Source: Diacronema lutheri (lineage: Eukaryota; Haptophyta; Pavlovophyceae; Pavlovales; Pavlovaceae). From it: a stretch of DNA of 64,000 nt. A program made the position numbers and the translations under genes. The DNA lies in assembly GCA_019448385.1 (NCBI GenBank), contig JAGTXO010000041.1, positions 62,001 to 126,000 of the forward strand, given 5' to 3'. The number at the start of each line of letters is the position of its first letter. Position 1 is the stretch's first letter. Positions 1 to 10,500 of this stretch are shown piece after piece. Below the pieces are notes generated by a model. That model saw only the letters and a list, made by a program, of their open reading frames with translations. It ran no database searches and was not told where the DNA came from.

Positions 1-1871
1 GGTCTGGCGCAGGTGCACTTCATCGACCCGCACTCCGCCGCGACGCTCTGCGCCGAGCGCTCGCTGCTCCAGTTCCGCGGCCTCCTGTCGGCGGTGACCC
101 TTGAGCGCAGTCGGCCGATGGCGGCCGACGTAGCCGCCGCGGTGATGGCGGGCGCGACGCGCAACCTCTACATCAATTTGGGCTCGTCGGGCTCGCGGCT
201 CGTCGAGCGGCTCACACCCGACATCTTGCGCGACGCCTTTGGCCAGCACGGCACGGTCGAGTCTGTGCGCGTGCTCGCCAAGCAGGCCATCGCGTTCGTC
301 AATTTTACGACCGTCCTCGCGGCCGTGCGCGCCAAGGCCGCGCTGCACGGCACGACGCTCGCGCTGCCGCCGCTGCCGCCGACGGGCGGCGCAGCGGAGC
401 CGGGCAGCACCGCGCCCGCGCCCGCCGCCGCCGACGCGCCCGCCGAGGCGGGCGACGAAGTCGAGCCGCCGGGCGCGCGGGGCGGCGCGCCCGGCGCGCC
501 CGGCGCGCCCGGCGCGGACGTGGCGCCGGCCGGCGCGGGCGCGCCGACGGGGGCGGCGGTCAAGGAGGAGGAGGAGACGCTGATGACGCGCGAGCTGCAC
601 ATCTCGTTCACCAGCGCACAGCAGAACTGCCGCAAGAATCTCGAGCTGCTCACCGGCGCGCTGCAGCTTCCGATGGCGCGCTACGGCGGCGGGCGCGCGC
701 GCGGGCACGGCGCAGGGCGCGGCGGCGGGCGCGGCGTGCACGCGCACGGCGGCCGGCGTGGTGGCGGGCGCGACGGCGGTCTGGTGCGTCCGGCGGAGGA
801 GCTCACGCAGTCGCGCTCCGTCTACGTGGGCAATCTGCCCCTCTCCGCGAGCTACGCCGACCTGTGCGCGCTCGCCTCACCGCATGGCGCGTTCGAGAGC
901 GTGCGGATCGTGCCGAGCACGCGCTACGCGTTCGTCAACTTTGTGCACGAAGAGGCGGCGGCGCGCTTCCACGCCAAGGGGACGGCAGAGGGCGAGCGCG
1001 GCTTTGTGCTGCGCAGCCAGCGCCTGCTGCTCAACTGGGCCAAGGCACCGCCTCTCTCCGACGAGCTGGCGTCGCACATTGCCAACGGCGCCACGCGCCA
1101 CCTCCACCTCGTGGGCATCGACCAGACCGTCACATACGAGATGCTCCAGGCAGAGTTTGGCGGGTATGGCGAGATTGAGTCGATGCGCCTGCTGCCGGTG
1201 CGCGCGCGCGCCCGCGCCCCGCCGCCGCACGCCGCGGCAGTAGCGCGCCGCTCACCGTGCCGCTCGCCGGCGCTTGCTCGCGCGCGCGCGCGCGCGCACG
1301 CGCGCGCACTGGCCGCTTGCGCTGCCGCAGCTCAAGGGGACAAGTGCCTTTATCAACTTCACGTCGATCGCGAGCGCGATCGCGGCCAAAGAGGCGCTCA
1401 ACGGCGTGCCATTCAAGCACAAGACGCTGCTTTTGGAATACGCCCAAGTGAGGGGAGGGCGCGCAGAGCTCGCCACACCCGCGCAACAGTCACGCGCGGC
1501 TCGCTGCAGTCACAGTCACAGTCACGCGCGGCTCGCCGCGCTGGGCTCTGCGCGGGCCGCTGCTGACATGCCTGGGCCGCGCCGCGCCGCGCCGCGCCGA
1601 TGCGCAGGGCCCCGGCCAAAAGGAGAGGGGCGCGCGCCGCGGCAAGGAGGGCGCAGCCGTCACGCAGTATCCCGTCAGGATGGCGCCTCCGGGCGACGAG
1701 GCGGCAAACGCGGCGGCTGACGCCGTGGCGGCCGCGGCCGCGGGCGAAGCTGCGGCGGGCGAGGCGAGCGCGGCAGCGTCCATCGCGGGCTGTGCAGCCG
1801 CGGCTGCCGCTGCGGCCGCGCAGGCGGAGACGGCCGCCATTGATTCGTTCGCGAGTGGCGAGGCTGCGTAA
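1..1871 (+). CDS. Multi-RRM RNA-binding protein, 5' end outside the window
   Basis: The gene enters from the left edge already in frame. Exons read 1-1197, 1331-1447 and 1608-1871, giving 525 residues; both introns start GTG and end CAG, phase 0. The first residues look like the tail of one RRM. Three more follow: one near 160-350 (RNP1-like AIAFVNFT), one near 815-1060 (SVYVGNL and YAFVNFVH), and one near 1100-1447 that is split by intron 1, so that SAFINF lies at the start of exon 2. An acidic, Ala/Pro-rich linker and a Gly-Arg-rich stretch (about 690-770) separate RRM 2 from RRM 3. The C-terminus is Ala-rich. The arrangement recalls fungal Nrd1/Mrn1-type four-RRM mRNA regulators, but orthology is not shown; a general hnRNP role is equally possible. 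Confidence 0.8.
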
Positions 1872-2252
1872 GCGCCACCCAAAGCTCCGCTGCGCTGCGC
1901 TCCCGCGCCGTCCGGGCGCCAGTGGCGCTGATGCGAGCGCGAGTGCGCGGGCGCAGGTCGCCTCGCGCACCGGCGCACCGGAGGTGCCGCCCTGCGCTCC
2001 TGCCACTGCGCGTGCCACCCGTACTGTTTTCACACACGAGCAACCATGGCACCGTGATTGTCGAATTGAACACACTCGTGCACTTCTGCCCAGGGCGCGG
2101 TTGGTTCCAGCGCGGTTGGCTCAAGCTGATCATGGACGCAACTGGAGCGCGCCGTGCACGAGAACAATCTCGTGGCGCACAAAGCAGCCGCGCAGTCGTC
2201 GTCTGTCGACAGCGCACGGAACTTTCGCACAAGGTTATTCCAAAGTTGAAAG
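1872..2252. other. Intergenic, probable promoter of the GH10 gene
   Basis: This gap lies between the stop of the RRM gene and the first ATG of the xylanase. It is less GC-rich toward its 3' end (about 2220-2290), as expected for a promoter or 5' UTR. Open frames here are shadows without coding character. I see no repeats or RNA gene. Confidence 0.4.
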
Positions 2253-3113
2253 TTGAAAGTGGAGCGCGAAAAAAGGCGCGGATTGAAAATGGAGACGCAA
2301 CAGCCGGCCGCTCGAGTCATGCGTGACGTCCAGATCGACTCGCGTCGGGCTGGCGAGGCGGGCGGTGATGCGGCACCGGACGAGTTGCACTTGGATCTAG
2401 CAGCTGCGCCAAAGGCGGCCGAGCTCGAAGCGGGCGTTCAGCGCGACGACGAGGTCGCGCGCCGACGGCGAGCAAATCGTTGCCGGCTAGGCATCGCCGC
2501 GACGTGCTTGATCCTCGCGGTCGCGGGTGTCCTCACGTACCTCATTGTGACGGGCGAGATCGGCCCTAGGCCTGGGAGCCGCATCGCCGCGCCGTCCGCG
2601 CTGCCTGCCAACGAGAGCACCGCTTCCGAGGCGGATGGCGACGACGCAACGCCGCCCAGGCAACCGTGGGTGCCGTTGCGGCGTGTGGCCGACCGAGCGG
2701 GCCTCAAATTTGGGTTTGCCTACAACGACGGGCTCATCTGGAGCAAGCCCATCGCCGAGCAACGAGCGTACAACGAGCTCACTGCGGCGAATGGCAACAT
2801 CGTGACGGCGGAGGTGGTGTGCAAGCCCGAGGTGATGTTCCCGACCGGCCCCGACGCGCCCAACTTTGGGCCGTGTGACCGCTTCCTCGACTGGGCCAAG
2901 GACAACGACATGGAAGTGCGCTTTCACGTCGCAGCGTGGGTGCGTCGCAGCGCCACCGCCCGCGCCGCGCCACCGATGCCACGCACATCGGCGGTCGAGG
3001 GCGTGCGTGGCCACGCACGCGTCATACCGCAGGGCGCCAGAAAGCGCTGCGGCCAAGCACCGGGAGGGGCCAGGGTGGCGCCAGGGGGCATCGGGAGCGG
3101 AGGGGGGGAGAGG

Positions 3114-3160
<47 letters not shown>

Positions 3161-4162
3161 GTTGCCCGCGATCGAAGCGCGACGACAGCTGGCGGCCTCG
3201 CGATTGACTCGCGCCGCGTGTTGTCACCGCGCCGCCGATGGCAGGGCGACTGGAACCCGCAATGGATGCTCGACCTTCCCGCGGCAGAGAAGCGCGATGT
3301 GCTCATTGCATACGTGCGCAAGACGTTGCGCCACTTCCGCAACGTGTCGCACATCGTCTACTGGGATGTGGTCAACGAGGTGATCTGCGATAGCAACCCG
3401 GGCCGGCGCGACTGCGACGCGTCGGTCGGGCGCGCCGAGGATCTCGGCTACCTGCGCGCGCGGCAGGACGCGCCGCGCCCGCCGCTCTGGTACCCCGACG
3501 TGCCCGATTACGTCGATCTGTGTTTTTTGATCGCGCGCGAGGAGCTCGGGCCCAACGCCAACCTCGTGCTCAACGACTACGGCACCGAGAGTCTGGAGGA
3601 CCCGACCGACCCAAACAAGGCGGAGCGCATGTACGCATGGGTGGAGGCGGCGCTCGCGCGGGGCGTGCCGATCGACTCGATTGGCTTCCAGTTCCACATT
3701 TCAACATACCACGACGGCTCCGCCTTCTCCGTCTTCAGCGGGTGGGTCGACGGCGTGCGCGCGATGGCGCTAAAGTACGCCGCCCTCGGCCTCGAGGTGC
3801 ACATGACGGAGATTGACATTGGCTGCAGCTACATCACGATGCCGTGCTTGCCCGACCTGAGCGAGGCGGTGCCCGTGCCCGGCTTCCCCGACATCTTCGG
3901 CGCGTCCAAGCAGGAGGCTCAGAAGGCTGTGCTCTTCGGCAAGCTGCTGCGCATCTGCCTCGAGCTCGACGCGTGCACCGCATACCAAATGTGGGGCTCG
4001 ACCGACAAATACAGCTGGCGCAAGGCCAAGGAGGGCGACACTTTCGGCTCACTGCTCGACCACAACGCGCACATCTTTGACGACAATTTGCAGCCGAAGG
4101 CGTCCGCGTACGCGCTGCTGGCCATTCTCACCGAGTACGTGGCCGCGAATGGGCTGTCATGA
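2253..4162 (+). CDS. GH10 endo-1,4-beta-xylanase with N-terminal membrane anchor
   Basis: Exons 2253-2939 and 3245-4162 encode about 534 residues. A basic, Glu-rich cytosolic head is followed by one hydrophobic segment (about residues 77-100, CLILAVAGVLTYLIV), so a type II anchored or secreted enzyme is likely rather than a cleaved signal peptide. The rest is a GH10 (alpha/beta)8 barrel. The acid/base glutamate is in WDVVNE (residue 274) and the nucleophile in HMTEIDIG (residue 418). The family acts on xylan or related beta-1,4 pentosans. The intron (305 bp, GT-AG, phase 0) splits the barrel after HVAAW and holds a 42-base G run. An alternative start is the ATG at 2289. Physiological substrate is unknown; remodelling of the cell's own polysaccharide scales or heterotrophic digestion are both possible. 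Confidence 0.88.
3117..3158. repeat. Homopolymer G tract, 42 bases, inside the GH10 intron
   Basis: An uninterrupted run of G follows a G-rich lead-in. It lies within the intron, so length changes would not alter the protein, but the G-rich sense strand could form quadruplex structure in the pre-mRNA. Confidence 0.95.
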
Positions 4163-4243
4163 GGCCAGTCTGTTTGGCGCTGTGGTGGCTCAGACTGCCC
4201 CCCCAGTCCCTACATTCTGGAGCCCCGCCCCCCCTTTTTTCCC

Positions 4244-5542
4244 CTATGCGCGCGCGAGGAAGCAAGAGGGGCTCAGCGGAGCGACCGCCTGCCAGATGGC
4301 GCGCACCTCCTCGAGCACGCGCCCGCCGGAGGCGCCGGCCGGTGGGCCACGGCCGTGGCGAGGGTCGTTGGCCGGCGCCAGGCCGGCCGCGCGCGCAGTC
4401 GCGTCCAACAGCCTCTGCTCGTCCGCGCGCGCCAGGTCGGCGAACGCGCGCTCACTGGCCCGGCGCTGCACGGCCTTGCGGCGAAGCGTCGGCCCGAGCA
4501 GTGCAGCCATGGCGGCCGCACGCAGCGCGCGGCGTGCGCGCGTGCCGGCCAGCTGTGCGCGCGCGCTTTGCGAGCGTCGCCGCCGCTCGACGAACGCGCG
4601 GCGCGCGTGCCGGCCGCGCGCGTGCGCCTGCACGCGCGCGGCCGCGCGCATGGCGGTGGCCTGGCGGTTGAGCTCGCGCCGGAGCGCGGTACGCCCGAGG
4701 AAGCCGCGCGCCCACTTTTGAATCTGCGTGGAGGCGACGCGGCGGCGCTGGTCGAGGTCGGTGAGGGCGCTTCGCTCGCTGAGCGCGCGCCGCTCTCGCG
4801 CCCACGGCAAGTCGACGCCGCCGGCGGTCGTGCGAACCTTGTCGAGCGCCATGAGCGCCGAGCTGGCGATGTGCCGGTCGTCGCTCTCGAGCAGCAAAGC
4901 CTCGAGGCGCGCGCCGCCGCCACCGCGCGCGAGCAGGTCGACTGTGTGCGCGTCGTGCGCCATGCTGCAGACGGCGGACGTCGCGTAATGCTGCACGCCT
5001 ACGTCGGCGTGCGACAGGCAGTCAACCATCAGCGACAGGCAGCCCGAGGCCGTCAGGAGCTGCTCGCCAGCCGTGCCGCCGAGCGTGGGCAGGTTGGAGA
5101 CGATTGCGAGCAGCGGGTACACCGTGCCGGTCTCGAGCGCCTCGGCGGCGAGCATCTCGCGCAGGAGCGCCTCGGCGCGCGCGGCAATGTCGGTCGATTC
5201 GACGAGCGCGAACGCCTTGGTCGCGTTTGCGCCCTGCGCCTCGCACAGGACGAAGGCCGCGTCCTTCGCGGCGGCCACGCGGTCGCTCAGCGCATTGCCC
5301 GCGGCCATCGACGGCACGAGCACGGGCAGCCTGTCCAGGTCGTTCGAGATGCGCGCGGAGGCGGCCGCGTGCTCACTCGAGAGCCGGACGCTCTCGAGCA
5401 TCACGACGAGCGCGTTGCCGGTGACGGTGTGCAGCTTCTTGCGGATCGCCGCGCGCCGCGCCGCTCTGCCACGAGCGATGCGCTGGATCGCGACGGCGGC
5501 CTCGGCATACGCCTTGCCCTCGGCCCAACGGCGCCCGTCCAT
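4244..5542 (-). CDS. IQ-motif protein with a helical (armadillo/HEAT-like) middle region
   Basis: The frame from the ATG at 5542 encodes 432 residues and has no visible intron. IQ-type calmodulin-binding motifs are seen near the N-terminus (AIQRIARGRAARRAA) and in the C-terminal half (IQKWARGFLGR, then RVQAHARGRHARRAF). The region between, about residues 60-250, is all-helical in appearance with Leu/Ala-rich repeats and motifs such as SNLPTLGGTAGEQLL and SAVCSMA, which suggests armadillo/HEAT folding. The frame is open upstream to 6316, but that part is antisense to the next gene, so I start at 5542. It is divergent from the carotenoid isomerase gene with a 60-bp gap and convergent with the xylanase. 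A calmodulin-binding scaffold is inferred; no specific ortholog is recognised. Confidence 0.7.
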   Translation of the reverse strand: MDGRRWAEGKAYAEAAVAIQRIARGRAARRAAIRKKLHTVTGNALVVMLESVRLSSEHAAASARISNDLDRLPVLVPSMAAGNALSDRVAAAKDAAFVLCEAQGANATKAFALVESTDIAARAEALLREMLAAEALETGTVYPLLAIVSNLPTLGGTAGEQLLTASGCLSLMVDCLSHADVGVQHYATSAVCSMAHDAHTVDLLARGGGGARLEALLLESDDRHIASSALMALDKVRTTAGGVDLPWARERRALSERSALTDLDQRRRVASTQIQKWARGFLGRTALRRELNRQATAMRAAARVQAHARGRHARRAFVERRRRSQSARAQLAGTRARRALRAAAMAALLGPTLRRKAVQRRASERAFADLARADEQRLLDATARAAGLAPANDPRHGRGPPAGASGGRVLEEVRAIWQAVAPLSPSCFLARA

Positions 5543-5602
5543 CCCCCCTCGGGCTTGGCTTGCCAGTGACAATTCAATTCCAGCCGCGTCCGTGCAACGG
5601 CC
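5543..5602. promoter_or_regulatory. 60-bp divergent promoter between IQ protein and carotenoid isomerase genes
   Basis: Two head-to-head start codons are separated by only 60 bp, so core promoter elements must be shared or lie within the 5' exons. No TATA box is evident. Confidence 0.5.
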
Positions 5603-7504
5603 ATGGGCGCCTTGTGCAAGGCCGCGACACTTCGTATCGGCGGGCTCGCGCTGCTGCTCGCCCTCCTCCCCTCTGCGCGTGCATTCGCTACCGGTCGCGC
5701 GTGCGTGGCGCGCGCCGGTGCGCCCGCACGCCGATGCCGTGCGCTCGCCGCCGGCGCGCGCGCGGCCGACGCGGACGTCGACGTGGCCGTCGTCGGCGCG
5801 GGGCTCGGTGGGCTTGCGGCCGCGGCCATCCTGACGCAGCGCTACGGCAAGACCGTGGGCGTGTTCGAGGCGCACGACACGGTGGGTGGAGTGGCGCATG
5901 CCTTCAAGGCCGGCGGCTTCCACTTCGACGCGGGGCCGACGATCGTGCTCGGGTGCGGCGGCGCGCCCGGCCCGGCAGGGGCCGTCTCGCCGCTGCGGCA
6001 AGTGCTCGACGCGACGGGCGTGGCGGACGCGATCGAATGGCTGCCGTACGATCGGTGGGGCATGATCGTGCCCGCCACCGAGGCGCCCGAATGCGACGGC
6101 CGATGGGACCTCGTCCTCGGCGCCGGCGCGTTTGAGCGCGGCGCGCTCGCGCGATTTGGCGGGCCGCACGCGCTCGCCGAGTTTGCGGCGCTGCGCGAGG
6201 CGACGGCGCCGCTCGCGGCGGGCGCGCAGATCCCGACGCTCGCGATGCGCTCGGACGGCTGGTCTTTGCTGCCGCTGCTCCGGCACACGGCGCCTGTGCG
6301 CGCGCTCCTCGCGCACGGCGCGTCCGTGCCCACCGGCCCCTTCGCGCCCTTCCTCGCCGGCGAGCGCGCGGGCGGGATTGGCGCCGGTGTGCGCGACGCG
6401 TGGCTGCTCGCGTGGCTCGACGCGCTCGCCTTCTCGCTGTCAGGCCTGCCCGCCGCGCGCACGCCCGCTGCGGCGATGGCCGCCGTGCTCCAGCAGCTGC
6501 ACGGCAAGTGCGGCGCGCAACTCGACTACCCGACGGGCGGCTTCGGCGCGATCGCGCGCGCGCTCGCCGGCGCGGTCGACGGCTCGGCGCGCGCGTGCGC
6601 GGCGCGCGGTGGTGGCGAGCTCGCGCTGCGCCGCACCGGCTCTTTTGTGCGCTGCCGCGCGCGCGTTGCGTCGATCGACGTGGAGGGCGGGCGCGCGCGC
6701 GGCGTTACACTCAGCTCCGGTGCGCGCGTGACGGCGCGTGACGGCGTGATCTGCAACGCGCCCGTCTGGGCGCTCGACGCGCTGCTGAGCGGCGGTGGCA
6801 ATGGCGGCGCACCCGTTGACGAAACGCTGCGCTCCTTCTCGCAGCGCGCCTCCCGCGCAGAGATGACACGTAGCTTCCTCCACCTCCACGTGGGACTCGA
6901 CTCCGCCGGCCTCGATCTCACCGAGCTGCGCGCGCACTACACGGTCATGCGCTCGGGGCTGCTGAGCGCCGACCCGTGCGCCGAGCTGAACATGATTGCC
7001 GTTTCGTGCCCATCTGTCATCGATTCGACGCTCGCGCCCGCGGGCAAGATGGTATTGCACGCGTACGGCGCCGGGAACGAGCCGTACGAGCTGTGGGCGG
7101 ACGAGCGCAGGGGGAGCGCGCCGTACGAGCGGCGCAAGGTGGAGCGCGCGCAGGCGCTGTGGGAGGCGGTCGAGCGCGTGATCCCCGACGCGCGCGCGCG
7201 CGCCGAGGTCGCGCTCGTCGGCTCGCCGCTCACGCACGAGGCGTTCAATCGGCGGCCGCGCGGCACGTACGGCGCGGCGGCCGAGGCGCTCCTCGCGGAT
7301 GGCCGCACGCCGTGCAGCCGCCTCGTGCTCTGCGGCGACGGGGTCTTCCCGGGCATCGGCGTGCCCGCCGTCGCGCTCAGCGGCGCGAGCGCGGCGAACG
7401 CGCTCGTCGACCCCTTGCGCCACTGGGCCGAGCTCGACGCGCTCGACCGCGAGCGCGCGGCGGCAGTGGCGGCGGCCGCGGCCGCGGCGGGGACGGCGTC
7501 GTGA
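5603..7504 (+). CDS. Plastid-targeted carotenoid isomerase/desaturase-family FAD enzyme (CRTISO-like)
   Basis: A single exon encodes 633 residues. The leader is bipartite: a hydrophobic signal peptide to about residue 26 ending ...SARA, then FAT at the predicted cut. A Phe after the cut followed by an Ala/Arg-rich transit stretch is the hallmark of import into complex red-derived plastids. The dinucleotide-binding motif VVGAGLGG is at residues 63-70, followed by the GGVAHAF and HFDAGPT signatures of the CrtI/CRTISO amine-oxidase-like family. The C-terminal FAD contact LCGDGVFPGIGVPAVALSG matches CRTISO/CrtD-like members. The family isomerises poly-cis carotenes or desaturates carotenoids. Which reaction this member catalyses cannot be told from sequence; algae carry several paralogs. 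It lies 82 bp upstream of another plastid gene on the same strand. Confidence 0.82.
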   Translation: MGALCKAATLRIGGLALLLALLPSARAFATGRACVARAGAPARRCRALAAGARAADADVDVAVVGAGLGGLAAAAILTQRYGKTVGVFEAHDTVGGVAHAFKAGGFHFDAGPTIVLGCGGAPGPAGAVSPLRQVLDATGVADAIEWLPYDRWGMIVPATEAPECDGRWDLVLGAGAFERGALARFGGPHALAEFAALREATAPLAAGAQIPTLAMRSDGWSLLPLLRHTAPVRALLAHGASVPTGPFAPFLAGERAGGIGAGVRDAWLLAWLDALAFSLSGLPAARTPAAAMAAVLQQLHGKCGAQLDYPTGGFGAIARALAGAVDGSARACAARGGGELALRRTGSFVRCRARVASIDVEGGRARGVTLSSGARVTARDGVICNAPVWALDALLSGGGNGGAPVDETLRSFSQRASRAEMTRSFLHLHVGLDSAGLDLTELRAHYTVMRSGLLSADPCAELNMIAVSCPSVIDSTLAPAGKMVLHAYGAGNEPYELWADERRGSAPYERRKVERAQALWEAVERVIPDARARAEVALVGSPLTHEAFNRRPRGTYGAAAEALLADGRTPCSRLVLCGDGVFPGIGVPAVALSGASAANALVDPLRHWAELDALDRERAAAVAAAAAAAGTAS

Positions 7505-7527
7505 CTCGTGAGTCGTGACAGATTTTG

Positions 7528-7537
7528 GTCACGTGAC
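7528..7537. promoter_or_regulatory. G-box palindrome GTCACGTGAC upstream of the helicase gene
   Basis: A perfect 10-bp palindrome containing CACGTG lies in the 82-bp gap between two plastid-related genes, 50 bp before the helicase start. G-boxes bind bZIP/bHLH factors and mediate light responses in plants; function here is inferred only from position. Confidence 0.35.
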
Positions 7538-7586
7538 TGCTCGTGAGGCTGAAGTGACGCAGACCGTCACCGACCAGCCCCGAGAA

Positions 7587-10500
7587 ATGGCGGCGACGCG
7601 GTTGTTGTTTGGAATGCGAGCGTTGTTGCTCGCCGTTTTGGCGACGTGCCGGGGGGCGCCCGCGACGCGACGTGTCGCTGCTGCGCGTGGACGGGTGCGC
7701 GCGGTGCTTGTGCCTCCACCCGCCGCGGCACCGGCGGGCCAGCTCTCCCTGGATTCGCTCCGCGCGGCCGCGCGGCGGGGCGACAATCTGGACGACGTGC
7801 TCGAGTCGACGCAGCCGTTTCCGCTCGACGGCTTCCAGCGCGAGGCGCTGCTGGCGATGCTGGGTGGCGAGAACGTGCTGCTTTCAGCACCGACGGGCTC
7901 TGGCAAGACCGCCGTCGGCGAGCTCGCCGTGCTCGCCGCGATCGCCGCTGGCCGGCGCGCAGTGTACACCACGCCGCTGAAGGCGCTCTCAAACCAAAAG
8001 TTCTTCGATTTTTGCGAGCGGTTCGGCTCGGAGAACGTCGGGCTGCTCACCGGTGACGTGTGCGTGCAGCGCGACGCGCCCATCCTCCTCATGACGACCG
8101 AGGTCTTCCGCAACATGCTCTTCGACGAGCCCGAGGCGCAGCGCGCGCTCGGCGCACGCGCGCGCACGCGCGCGGCAAACGGCCTGATCGATGAGGTGGG
8201 CGTGTGCGTGCTGGACGAATTTCACTACATGGGCGACCGCGCGCGCGGCGTCACGTGGGAGGAGGTGGTGATTCACGCGCCTCGCGAGCTGCAGCTGCTC
8301 GGGCTGAGCGCGACTGTGCCGAACGGCGAGCAGCTGCGCCGATGGATCGAGGCGACGCACGGCCGGCGCACGCGGCTCGTCCGCTCGGACGAGAGGCCGG
8401 TGCCGCTCCGCTTCCACTTTGTCGACGGCGTGTCCGGGGTCCGGCCGCTCTTCGCCGACGCCGAGGCGATGCCGCCCGCTGTCGCCGGCGCGTCCGCGTC
8501 TGCGTCCACGGGAGGGGCCACCGCCGAGAAGGGCGAGGGGAAGGCGGCGCGTTCGCGCGGCGGGTTTGGCGCGGCGGGCGGCTCGCGCGCGCGCGGCGGG
8601 AAGGGCGCAAAGGCGGCGCGCGCTCTGCGGATCAACGCCGAGCTTCTCGCGCTCACGCCGGCGGGCACGCGCGCGGGCGGGGCCGATGCCGCGAGGCGCA
8701 CGGCCGCAAACGATGGCGGCGGCATGCGCGCGCTCGCGCGCCGCGCGAGCCGCGGCGGCGCGCCGTCGAAGCGCGCGACCACGTCGGGCGGCGGTCGCGC
8801 GCGCTCCGTGGGCGGCGACGCGCGGACGGTGCGCGGCTGGGACGGCTTCCCGCTCGCGGCGCAGCCGCGGCCGCGCGCGCCGACGCCGCCATCAATGCCC
8901 TACTTGCTCCGCTGCCTGCAGCGCAAGGGGATGCTGCCCGCGATCGTCTTCATCTTCTCCAGGGCGGCGTGCGATCAGGCGGCGGCCGCCGCGGCTGCCG
9001 ACGCGCGCTCCATGCTCACCGCCGCCGAGGCGCGCGAGTTGCGCATCCGTGTTGACGCGTTCGAGCGCGCGCAGCGCGCCGCCGCCGCGTCGGGCGCGGG
9101 CGCCGCGGCCGTCGATGCGCAGGCGCTCGCGCGGCTGCGCGCGGGCGTCGCGTCGCATCACGCCGGCCAGCTGCCCGCGTTCAAGAAGCTCGTCGAGCGG
9201 CTCTTCGCGGACAACCTGCTCAAGGCCGTGTTCGCCACGGAGACGCTCGCTGCGGGCGTCAACATGCCGTGCCGCACCGCTGTGATCACCGCGCTCTCCA
9301 AGCGCGGCAACTCGGGGATCGAGCCGCTCGGCGCGTCGTCGCTGCTCCAGATGGCCGGGCGCGCCGGCCGGCGCGGCAAGGATGCGGTCGGGCACGTGGT
9401 GCTCGCGCAGTCGCGCTGGGAGGGCGCGGAGGACGCCTTCCGCATGGTGCAGCGGCCCGCCGACCCGATCGTCTCGCACTTCCTCCTCTCCTACTCGTCG
9501 GTGCTGCGCACGGTTGTCGCCTCCGGTGGGCTCGAGGGCGCGCGCCGCGTGCTCGAGCGCTCGTACGGTGCTTTTGTCCGGCGCGAGGCGGAGGCGGAGG
9601 CGGCGGAGCGGCTCGCGGCGAGCGGCGCGGCCGACGCGCCCGCACGCGGCGCGGCCGACGCTGCGCCCGAGCGCGGCGCTGCGGCGCGCGCCGAGGGCCT
9701 CGCTGTCGAGGCCGCGCTCGTGCGCGCGCAGCTGCGCGCGATCCTCGGCGCCGCGCCGGCCGTGGCGGGCGATGGGGGCGAGGCCGCGCCCGCGCACGAG
9801 GCGAACACCGCCGCGCGCGAGGCGGAGGCGCTGGCGTACGCGGCGCTCGCCGAGCGGCTGGCCGCCGAGCGCAACGTGCTCGAGTGGCTGTGCGCGCAAG
9901 GCGAGCGCGAGCAAGCGGAGAGGCATGCCGACCTCCTTCCCTTCTGCTCGCCCGGCACGCGCCTCCGCGTGCGCGTCGCGCCGCCGTCGGCCGGGCCGCG
10001 ACCGGACGCCAACGGGGGCTCAGGCGCGGAGGAGGCGGAGGCGGAGGCCTACCAGCTCGCCGTCGTGCTCCGTCAGAACGGGCCCGCCGCGCTCGACGCA
10101 CCGCGCGACGCGGGCGGCGCGGCGCCGAGCGCGCGCGCGGACGCGGAGGGGGCGCAGGTCCTCGTGCTCGCGATGGCGGAAGGCGAGGGCGGCGCGCGCG
10201 CGCCGCTCGACGTGGCCGTGCTCACCGCGGCGCACATCGCGCACATCGAGATGGACGATATCCAGCTCGAGTCGGACGCGGTCGCGGCGCTCGCCGCAGC
10301 CGGGCCGCTCTCGCAGCCGCAGGCGCCGCGCGCGGGCGGCGCGGGCGGCGCCGGCGCGCTCGGCCGCGCGCCCATTGCGCGCGTCCACCTGCCGCCGCCC
10401 ATCTGCGGCGCGACCGGCTGGACGCGCGCAGACGACGGCGCGTGGCGCTGCCCCGTCGCGGCGCTCGGCGCGGAGGCCGAGGCGGCGTTGCGTGCGCTCG

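Noticed and set aside
5543-6316. N-terminal extension of the IQ protein to 6316
   Set aside because: It is antisense to the carotenoid isomerase gene and is Arg-rich shadow sequence.
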